From Flavobacterium poyangense (GTDB lineage Bacteria > Bacteroidota > Bacteroidia > Flavobacteriales > Flavobacteriaceae): a DNA stretch of 64,000 bases. Below, in pieces: positions 43,754-50,558 of this stretch (positions are counted from its first letter, which is position 1; each line of letters begins with the position of its first letter). Position numbers and translations under genes: made by a program. The notes below the pieces were generated by a model. That model was not told the origin of the DNA, searched no databases, and worked only from the letters and a program-made list of their open reading frames with translations. The DNA lies in the NCBI RefSeq assembly GCF_011751075.1, contig NZ_JAALLN010000010.1, forward strand, positions 1 through 64,000. The letters run 5' to 3'.

Positions 43754-44764
43754 TTAAACCGATTCTCTAACAATCAGAGTACCTTTTTTAAGTACTTTTT
43801 CTACTGTAAAAGAATTAAAGTCGGTCATTTGACTCAATAATAACTCAATAGACTTAATTCCGATATCGTTTATGGGCTGCGCTACGACAGAAATAGTTGG
43901 CGTATGCAGTTTGAAACTATCGTGATCATCAAAACTGATCACCGAAATATCATCCGGAATACTGTATCCCAAGCCTCTGAAGGCCTGAAGACCGGCAAGT
44001 CCCATATAGTTGGCCAAAAATAAAACGCCGTCGATCTTAGCATTCTTCTGAAAGAAACGCGCAATCGAATCGATTCTGCTTTGTTCATCGGTATGATAAT
44101 CTAAGTGAAGCGTAAGCGCTTTATTGTAAATCCCTTCTTCTTTTAGGGCGTCTGTATATCCTTTTTCCCTTAATTTCATCTGAATCATTTCAGATTTTGT
44201 ATTGACAACGGCAATATTCTTACGCCCTTTATTCATTAAAAATTTAGTTGCAGAATAGGCCCCTTCATAATTATCCATCACGACGTGACTTACTTTCTGA
44301 TTGGCAAAGTACCTATCGATTAGAACTACGGGTTTTTGCAACTTTAAAAGCAGATCAATACTTTTCTCTAAATTTTTTGTTGGTGTGATAATAAAACCCT
44401 CAACATTGGCCTGCAAAAGACTTTGCACTAATTCTTCGCAACGTTTATCATCATCTCCGGTACTGCAATAAAAAACTCTGTAATCAATATTTTTCGCCTC
44501 GTCTTCTATAACTCTCGCCAAGTCGGCAAAAAACTGATTGGATATGTCTTCTACAATTAAACCTATCGACCTTGTTTTTCCCGTTCTAAGACTACTGGCA
44601 ATCATACTGGGTCTGTACTGAAGCTTTTCGGCAACATCCTGGACCTTTTTTATAACAGCCGGGCTAATGGCCATCTTCTCGCCTTTTCCGTTAATAACAA
44701 AAGAAACTGTAGATATAGACACTTGGGCCTCTGTGGCAATATCCTTAATTGTGATTCTTCTCAT
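43754..44764 (-). CDS. LacI family regulator of the mannoside locus
   Basis: A 336-residue protein. The N-terminal HTH (TIKDIATEAQVSISTVSFVING) and hinge (YRPSMIASSLRTGKT) are followed by the periplasmic-binding-protein-like ligand domain (RSIGLIVEDISNQFFADLA onward, with VISFDDHDSFKLHTP near the end). It should bind the matched palindromes before susC and before itself and release on a mannose-derived ligand. LacI control is less common than HTCS or ECF/anti-sigma control for SusC/SusD loci. Confidence 0.92.
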   Translation of the reverse strand: MRRITIKDIATEAQVSISTVSFVINGKGEKMAISPAVIKKVQDVAEKLQYRPSMIASSLRTGKTRSIGLIVEDISNQFFADLARVIEDEAKNIDYRVFYCSTGDDDKRCEELVQSLLQANVEGFIITPTKNLEKSIDLLLKLQKPVVLIDRYFANQKVSHVVMDNYEGAYSATKFLMNKGRKNIAVVNTKSEMIQMKLREKGYTDALKEEGIYNKALTLHLDYHTDEQSRIDSIARFFQKNAKIDGVLFLANYMGLAGLQAFRGLGYSIPDDISVISFDDHDSFKLHTPTISVVAQPINDIGIKSIELLLSQMTDFNSFTVEKVLKKGTLIVRESV

Positions 44765-44818
44765 TAACGTTTTTTATTAAATGGCTATTATGCTACTGAC
44801 AAATATATATAAAATGGG

Positions 44819-44840
44819 TTTACAAAATCGTTTTAGTAAA
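44819..44840. promoter_or_regulatory. LacI-family operator upstream of the lacI gene (autoregulation)
   Basis: TTTACAAAATC then GTTTTAGTAAA: 20 of 22 positions match the perfect palindrome at 43667-43688, 55 bases before the lacI start. This suggests the regulator controls itself as well as susC. Confidence 0.7.
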
Positions 44841-45067
44841 ATATTTTTTAAACAAATCATTATTTTAAAGCCAAATTAAAGCATAATACTCAGCAATTAT
44901 AAAGTTTTTACCTATAATTCTCATTTCTGTTTTTACAGAATATTCATCGCTTTTTAACTTTACTTTTACTTCTATTGCCCATAAAATAAAGAAAAGTTAA
45001 ATTGAGGTTAAGCTTTTACTTGGCCTACAATAAATTAATTTTAATAACCTACTTTATAGCTACTTAT

Positions 45068-45121
45068 AAAAGCGGAATTTACAAATATATTCTTACTTAA
45101 GTACTTTTGTTTTCCGCTTTT
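45068..45121. terminator. Long stem-loop in the lacI-MFS spacer
   Basis: AAAAGCGGAA (45068-45077) pairs with TTCCGCTTTT (45112-45121) around a 34-base loop that itself contains the palindrome ACTTAAGT. A T-run follows on the plus strand. No gene is evident upstream on that strand within this spacer. Confidence 0.45.
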
Positions 45122-45135
45122 TTAATCCTGAAAAC

Positions 45136-45166
45136 AAAAAAAGACAATCCGGGATTGTCTTTTTTT
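45136..45166. terminator. Strong bidirectional terminator
   Basis: A 14-bp perfect stem AAAAAAAGACAATC / GATTGTCTTTTTTT with a 3-base loop CGG. T-tracts on both strands. It stands between the MFS operon (leftward, starts 47686) and the lacI gene region. Confidence 0.8.
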
Positions 45167-45278
45167 AGTCTGCTTATTTGCAAAATTCATTCAAAATTCT
45201 TCTCACTTTAATGGTCTGAAAAGATTTTCTGTTTTTTTCTACTTAACTCAAGCTACTAGTTGAATAAGAATGTATATT

Positions 45279-45320
45279 GTAAAATGTGAGATGTGAGATG
45301 TGAAATGTGAAAAGTAATAA
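45279..45320. repeat. Heptanucleotide array (GTGARAT x6)
   Basis: Units GTAAAAT, GTGAGAT, GTGAGAT, GTGAAAT, GTGAAAA, GTAATAA. It is the complementary arm to the array at 45467-45578, with about 145 bp between. Confidence 0.85.
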
Positions 45321-45466
45321 GTTTGTTTAATTGATTACTATCTTGCTTACACGAACATATAGTTGTGCCAGATAGCTGAAATACAGTAACTATACAATTA
45401 AATTCTAACGCTTCGCTTAAAAGTAAAAAAATCTTTTAATTAAAGTATTTTTCCTTTCAGATTAGC

Positions 45467-45578
45467 ATATCACATTACACATTATACATTTTACATTATA
45501 CATTATACATTATACATTTTACATTATACATTATACATTATACATTATACATTATACATTATACATTATACATTTTAC
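45467..45578. repeat. Long heptanucleotide array (ATTATAC/ATTTTAC, 16 units)
   Basis: ATATCAC and ATTACAC are followed by 14 uninterrupted units at 45481-45578: eleven ATTATAC and three ATTTTAC. This is the longest and most homogeneous array in the window and ends 19 bases from the MFS stop codon. The other 7-bp arrays share the unit pattern AYnnnAC. Confidence 0.95.
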
Positions 45579-45597
45579 AACTAGTAACTAGAATTAC

Positions 45598-46830
45598 TTA
45601 CTCTTTTGATTTTGCCAATTGGTTTACTCGCCACATCAAAAACACCGTACACAATGTAATAATGGCAATTACGTAACCCAAAATATCGTAGTTTTCTAAG
45701 GGTGATGTTTTCGTTTTCTGATGCACTATAAAACCGGCACAAACCGCTGCGATACCGCCGGCAATCTGTTGTAGAGATGATGTTATAGACATATAAGCCC
45801 CACGGTCTTTCATCTCTGGAATTGCGGTGTTTAATGTCGTTGCAGGTATCATTCGGCTCATAATTCCCATAAACAACACCATATTAATCACGATTACTTC
45901 CCACATTGGTATGGGGTTAAGGTTGGTATAAATTAAAATCATAATTATCGAAATTAATGATCCTACTGCAAACAATTTAAACTTGCTGACTTTATCACTT
46001 AATTTCCCAACCAAAGGCATTATAATAAGTACAGAAAGTCCGGTAAAGAAAAATACCATTGGCAGTTCAAGATGGTTGATATGAATATTATTTACTAAAA
46101 ATGCCGTTCCAAAAGGCTGTAACATAAAACCTCCGACAGAAAGGAAGGCAATTGCAGTAAAGCCCACCTGATACTGTTTGTTGCTTAAGGTATGCCAAAG
46201 GTGAAGAAAAGGATTTTTGTCTGATTGCAATTCCAGGTGTTTTGTTATCGGTTGCAGTTGGATAATAATGGCAACAAGAATCAATAGTCCTAAAACTGCA
46301 ATCATAATAAATGCAGAATGCCATCCCCAATTATTCGCAAAATACAATCCAACCGGTATACCTAAAATCTGACTTGTTGCAAATGCCATTTGTATAAACC
46401 CCATTACCCTTCCTCTTTGATGAATTACAAACAGATCGGTTACTATTGCTAATGAAACAGAGCCGATTACACCTCCAAAAAGTCCGGTCACAATTCTTGC
46501 TAAAAGCAGCATTTCGTAACTTGAGGCAAGGGCACAGAAAACGGTACCCGCGATAAAACCCGTATAAAAAAAGATCAGCATTTTTTTTCTGTCAAATTTA
46601 TCTGCAAAACCCGCAGCAAGCAATCCGGAAATCCCGGCACTAAAAGCATATCCGGAAACGGCAAAACCAAATTTTGACGGTGTCATATCAAGTGTTTTCA
46701 TCAAAATGTCTCCCAGCGGAGAGATAACCATAAAATCAAGTACAACAGTAAATTGCAAAAGTGCCAATATGGCAATAATAATTTTTTGGTGTAAAGTAAA
46801 AGCAGGAGCTTCTGTGGTATTTTTTTTCAT
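45598..46830 (-). CDS. MFS transporter, drug/arabinose-efflux type
   Basis: About 410 residues from the ATG at 46830 (MKKNTTEAPAFTLHQK). A start at 46884 would overlap the upstream gene and add an unlikely tail. Twelve membrane segments. The cytoplasmic loop 2-3 motif is GFADKFDRKKMLIFFY (MFS motif A) and LARIVTGLFGGVIGSVSLAI is an export-type segment. Its position behind a TetR gene suggests export of a toxic compound. The substrate is unknown. Confidence 0.87.
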   Translation of the reverse strand: MKKNTTEAPAFTLHQKIIIAILALLQFTVVLDFMVISPLGDILMKTLDMTPSKFGFAVSGYAFSAGISGLLAAGFADKFDRKKMLIFFYTGFIAGTVFCALASSYEMLLLARIVTGLFGGVIGSVSLAIVTDLFVIHQRGRVMGFIQMAFATSQILGIPVGLYFANNWGWHSAFIMIAVLGLLILVAIIIQLQPITKHLELQSDKNPFLHLWHTLSNKQYQVGFTAIAFLSVGGFMLQPFGTAFLVNNIHINHLELPMVFFFTGLSVLIIMPLVGKLSDKVSKFKLFAVGSLISIIMILIYTNLNPIPMWEVIVINMVLFMGIMSRMIPATTLNTAIPEMKDRGAYMSITSSLQQIAGGIAAVCAGFIVHQKTKTSPLENYDILGYVIAIITLCTVFLMWRVNQLAKSKE

Positions 46831-46855
46831 TATAATTAATGTATTTTTTTTTAGA

Positions 46856-47083
46856 TTAAGACAATTCCCGGCATGCATAACCAAACCCTTTAACTGTCAT
46901 CATAATTACATCGGAAGTAAGGTTTTCTGAAACCACACGAAGTACACAATCTACATCCTCATAATCTATACTCCATTGCTGTATATCCGGATGGTTTTCA
47001 AGTACAATATGCAAAGCACGGTCTGCACTAATTTTATCAATATTTGTTTTAAAAATATGTACTGTATTTAAATCTGTTTCCAT
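46856..47083 (-). CDS. Small HMA-like protein without metal-binding cysteines
   Basis: A 75-residue protein: HIFKTNIDKISADRALHIVL, DIQQWSIDYEDVDCVLRVVS and VIMMTVKGFGYACREL have the beta-alpha-beta-beta-alpha-beta pattern of HMA (copper-chaperone-like) domains. The usual CxxC after the first strand is replaced by DKISADRA, so metal binding as in normal HMA proteins is not expected. It lies between the TetR (7-base gap) and MFS genes and is probably cotranscribed. Function unknown. Confidence 0.6.
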   Translation of the reverse strand: METDLNTVHIFKTNIDKISADRALHIVLENHPDIQQWSIDYEDVDCVLRVVSENLTSDVIMMTVKGFGYACRELS

Positions 47084-47089
47084 AATTTT

Positions 47090-47686
47090 TCATGGTTTTA
47101 AAGCTTTTATTGTTGCTGTAAAAGCTTCTTTCATCATCGTATCGGTAAGAACAAACGGCTTCCCTCCCATACTCTTACCCTCAGTATGGAAGTTCAGTAG
47201 TGTATATAATGGTCCATAGGCAACAGCCCAGAAAACTTCAAACGACATTGGAATAAGTTCATTTTTACGCAAACTATTATCAATAAACTGTTTCATTATC
47301 ATTCTGAAATCTGAAAATTTGGTAGTAGAGTTCAATATAATTTCTCCATGAGGCGAATGTTTAATAATCTCAAAAAAAGCAACTTCTTTGGGATATTTCA
47401 TGGTAAAATCAGCCCGGTTTACCCATTGTATCCACAATCCTTCTTCAAAAGGCATCTCAGGTGAGAAATCTTTAATTGTACTTGAAAAAAATTCAAGTGC
47501 AACACTTCTGCCAATTTTTTGAATTAAATCATCTTTGTCTTTATAATAAATATATAATGTCGCTACCGAAATATTGCAGGCTTTTGCAAGCTTGTTCATA
47601 CTGAAACCCTGAAATCCATCCTGCACGATTTGATCTATTGCTCTCGCAACAACCAGTTTTTCTTTATCAATATCTCTTATTCTCAT
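47090..47686 (-). CDS. TetR/AcrR family regulator
   Basis: A 198-residue protein. The N-terminal HTH domain (residues 8-55) includes VARAIDQIVQDGFQGFSMNKLAKACNISVATLYIYYKDKDDLI, the standard TetR pattern with the YxYYKxKxxL recognition helix. The C-terminal ligand domain is variable. First gene of an operon with the HMA-like protein and MFS exporter, so it likely represses this operon. TATCTTTG (complement of 47701-47708) is its -7 box. Confidence 0.9.
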   Translation of the reverse strand: MRIRDIDKEKLVVARAIDQIVQDGFQGFSMNKLAKACNISVATLYIYYKDKDDLIQKIGRSVALEFFSSTIKDFSPEMPFEEGLWIQWVNRADFTMKYPKEVAFFEIIKHSPHGEIILNSTTKFSDFRMIMKQFIDNSLRKNELIPMSFEVFWAVAYGPLYTLLNFHTEGKSMGGKPFVLTDTMMKEAFTATIKALKP

Positions 47687-48013
47687 ACCTTATTTTTTAG
47701 CAAAGATAAAATAATAAGTGAATGAACGCTCTTTTATTAATGTTTTTTTTTCAAAGCCTTACTAATCAAATCTAAAAGAAGCCGAAACTTCATCTACTGA
47801 ACTATTTGTCGGATACGAAATCATCACAAACACTACACTTATAAAATAAATCCCAACATATTTATTTATAATTAACGTAAAACTGTTAAAATTCCTTTAT
47901 TTTGCCATCAATAAAATCAAACCTAATTGGTCTTATTTTTTTAATGATATGCCTATAGAAATAAATAAAACAACATAGAATTACACCTACTTTTAACCCA
48001 AATTTTAACGACA
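47687..48013. other. Divergent spacer TetR / metzincin lipoprotein
   Basis: It holds the TetR -7 box (TATCTTTG on the minus strand, 47701-47708) and, just upstream of it, GTGAATGAACGCTCTTTTA (47718-47736). Its half AATGAACG resembles TetR-family operators, but the other half is poorly symmetric, so this is tentative. I see no small gene. A typical promoter for the rightward gene is not obvious. Confidence 0.35.
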
Positions 48014-49246
48014 ATGAAACCTACTTTTTCCAGAAGTCTATTTACAATAGGCTCCTTGTTTTTTGCTGTTGCATTACAGCTAAGTTGTAGCAAGAGTGAA
48101 CCGGATGCCTATGCACCGAACTATTTAGCTCAAATTGATGCAGGAAAACTACCTCCTGCCAATCATCCGATGACAATGTTTACAGATGGCGAAGATCCGG
48201 CCAGAATGTATGATAAAAAAGACCGATGGTTTAGGGTCAATCAGCCCCTACAAATTATACAAAAAGGAAAAGACTCTATACAATTATCTCTTTATTCGCC
48301 AGTTGGCTTAAAGGATGTCAGAGTTTATGCCAAATTACCCAATTACAACAAACGATTTGTAGTTTATCATTTTACTCAAATCCCGGCTTTTCATCGCTCT
48401 GTTCACCAAATTCCGCTGGTAGCAGCCAGGAATGACTATGAACTGGAAGATGGGAAAACGGTTACCATTGACAAAATAGATGGCTTTTCATCCGGAGCCA
48501 TTGAGTTTTCAATCGAATCATCAGATCCGTTATTTGCTAAATTCAAGAAAATAAAATCTTCACAGTTGGTTCAGTTTCACGATCAATATCATATCGATGA
48601 ATTCGGAAAGTTTTTACCAATGAATCCGGTATTGGCTAAGGAAGCTATTACTATGATTATTAATTACTCCTATGCTTTGAGTCATCCAATTTATTATAAA
48701 ACACATAATAATTTTGATGTTTATAAAAAAGAACAGGCCGCACTTGCCGGTACAGCTGTAGTAGGTGCTACAGACTGGCATGGTAATAAGGCAGATGCAA
48801 ATGGTGTGTATGATTATTTTACAAAAGAAGAAATCGAGAAACGTTACTGGGACTATGTTGACGACAGAACCCTTTATATGGCAATGGTCGGAGGTGATGC
48901 TGCTTTAGGTGGTGGAGCATTAGCTTCACAATACGAAGGAGGTTACGTAACAGGACACTGGAACGGCGAAATGTCCCTTTGGTCTCACGAATATTCACAC
49001 CACACCGGCTACAATCATGACAGTAACTTTGCCAATAGTGGTGAAGGAGGCGGACAACAAGAAATGCTGACTCAATTTTACAAGTACTTAATTTACCTAG
49101 ACGACCTTCCATTTACGGATCCTGATGTCTTAAAAACCTATACCAAAACACAGTATCTGAAAGGAACTTATCAAAAACCGGTTTTTAAAATCAATCCAAA
49201 AAATACATTTTTATTAAAATATAAAGGAGAAGGAAAATGGAATTAA
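48014..49246 (+). CDS. Putative metzincin-type metallopeptidase lipoprotein
   Basis: A 410-residue protein with a lipoprotein signal: hydrophobic core then LQLSCSKSEP, the Cys at about residue 25. At residues 325-336 the sequence is HEYSHHTGYNHD, an exact HExxHxxGxxHD, the extended zinc motif of metzincins (His325, His329, His335 as ligands, Glu326 catalytic). A Met in QQEMLTQFY about 20 residues later could be the Met-turn. The ~320-residue N-terminal part is not recognised. It lies 14 bases upstream of another lipoprotein gene (48014-50262 as a pair). Likely a surface or periplasmic protease; substrate unknown. Confidence 0.6.
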   Translation: MKPTFSRSLFTIGSLFFAVALQLSCSKSEPDAYAPNYLAQIDAGKLPPANHPMTMFTDGEDPARMYDKKDRWFRVNQPLQIIQKGKDSIQLSLYSPVGLKDVRVYAKLPNYNKRFVVYHFTQIPAFHRSVHQIPLVAARNDYELEDGKTVTIDKIDGFSSGAIEFSIESSDPLFAKFKKIKSSQLVQFHDQYHIDEFGKFLPMNPVLAKEAITMIINYSYALSHPIYYKTHNNFDVYKKEQAALAGTAVVGATDWHGNKADANGVYDYFTKEEIEKRYWDYVDDRTLYMAMVGGDAALGGGALASQYEGGYVTGHWNGEMSLWSHEYSHHTGYNHDSNFANSGEGGGQQEMLTQFYKYLIYLDDLPFTDPDVLKTYTKTQYLKGTYQKPVFKINPKNTFLLKYKGEGKWN

Positions 49247-49260
49247 CAAAACTATTCAAC

Positions 49261-50262
49261 ATGCCTAAACTGATTTTATTACTGCTTTTAGTATTAACCG
49301 CCTGCAGTGATAAGGAAGAAAAAAATTCAACTACAGACTATGCCTATTATTATCCAACAGAGGAAGCGATTATCACTGCCAAACAAATTGGAGATGGAAC
49401 ACCTGAACTTGATCCAAGAGGGATAACCATTGCCAACGGAAAATTATATGTTTGCAACGGTGATGTTCTGGAAATTTTTGATGCAAAAAGTCTAAAATAC
49501 ATCAAATCAGTAACCGCTTTTACCAAAGGAACTACAACTATCCCCTTTACGAATCTTTCTTCTGTTGCTGTTGACAATAACAGAATTTATTTAGGAAGTA
49601 TCGATTCACGTCTTTTTGTATTAGATGAAAACACCAATTTAGGAATCAATACCGTAGGTAATGGTCAATGGTGGAACACTTTTGTTCACGTTTTCGGGGT
49701 TGCAGTAAAGGACGGATTGGTTTTTGTAAAAGAAAAACATGCTTCAATAAAAGTTTTTGAGACGTCCCAAATCACCGAAACCAGTAAATGGGATCTTGCT
49801 CCTATTGCAAAATTAAACACCTTAAGCGGCTTTGATGAAATTTATTCTATGGATATAACTGGTGGAAATTTGGTTGTCGCCGGAAGAAATGCTAAAGCAT
49901 ACCTCCTGTACAATATTGCAGCTATTCGCACCAATGCAGCAGCTTCTCTTGTTACACCATTACCTCCTTCCGCAAAACCACTTTCAGAAAGCAAACCAAC
50001 AGCAGTGTCTTTAAGTGCAGATTGGGCTATCACTTCTGAGAATGTTGGCTCTGCTTATTTTCTAAGGTTTTATCCAAAAAATGAGTTCTTAAATCAAACT
50101 TATTCTGCCAGAATAAATGCCAGTGATATCATGGGAAAAAACTCTTTTGGTACCATCATGGGAATTACACAATTGGAAGATCGTATCTTCTTATCTGATA
50201 AAACCAACAAACAAATCAGAGTACTCAGGCTAAAGAAATCTGCCATTAATGAGCAAAAATAA
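49261..50262 (+). CDS. Lipoprotein with probable beta-propeller
   Basis: The start is placed at the ATG giving MPKLILLLLLVLTACSDKEE, a clear lipobox (LTAC); an ATG 24 bases upstream would overlap the previous gene. About 333 residues. The rest has repeated strand patterns with ITIANGKLYVCNGDVLEIFDAKSLKYI and AVDNNRIYLGSIDSRLFVLDE, resembling YVTN/LVIVD-type propeller repeats of 40-50 residues. No catalytic motif. It is cotranscribed with the metzincin-like lipoprotein and could present or regulate it. Role unknown. Confidence 0.7.
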   Translation: MPKLILLLLLVLTACSDKEEKNSTTDYAYYYPTEEAIITAKQIGDGTPELDPRGITIANGKLYVCNGDVLEIFDAKSLKYIKSVTAFTKGTTTIPFTNLSSVAVDNNRIYLGSIDSRLFVLDENTNLGINTVGNGQWWNTFVHVFGVAVKDGLVFVKEKHASIKVFETSQITETSKWDLAPIAKLNTLSGFDEIYSMDITGGNLVVAGRNAKAYLLYNIAAIRTNAAASLVTPLPPSAKPLSESKPTAVSLSADWAITSENVGSAYFLRFYPKNEFLNQTYSARINASDIMGKNSFGTIMGITQLEDRIFLSDKTNKQIRVLRLKKSAINEQK

Positions 50263-50298
50263 AAGCAAAAACTGCTTCTGATAAGAGTCATGAATCAG

Positions 50299-50419
50299 CT
50301 TCAACTTTAGTTGAAGATCATCTCTGAAAGACAAAAAGGCTTTAGCTGAACACCTTTGACGGTTCGGCTAAAGCCTTTTTACTACTAATCATTTTTTAAC
50401 CTCCAACTGAAGTTGGAGG
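50299..50419. repeat. Cluster of three hairpins, REP-like, at a convergent gene end
   Basis: Hairpin 1: CTTCAACT / AGTTGAAG (50299-50316). Hairpin 2: AAAAAGGCTTTAGC outer stem, 18 pairs with one G-U, 50333-50350 with 50363-50380, a likely terminator with T-run. Hairpin 3: CCTCCAACT / AGTTGGAGG (50400-50419). The outer two are related (CAACT ... AGTTG). Hairpin 2 probably ends transcription from both sides. Confidence 0.7.
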
Positions 50420-50558
50420 CAATTGATAGAGTCTGTAATCTATTAGAATAATTTGAAAAACTAGTTATACCTTTAGCAATAAATCTAAACGTTAAAAAAA
50501 ACTACGCTCAACAAACTATAACTACAGTTTAATAATCAAAATCATAAATTATCCCTTT

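Noticed and set aside
44841..45067. Small RNA or gene in the lacI-MFS spacer
   Set aside because: Two stem-loops follow it, but I see no promoter or conserved structure to support a transcript.
45467..45578. CRISPR array
   Set aside because: Units are 7 bp with no spacers, and no cas genes are present.
46831..46884. MFS start at 46884
   Set aside because: It would overlap the HMA-like gene and add a tail unlike MFS N-termini; the ATG at 46830 is better.
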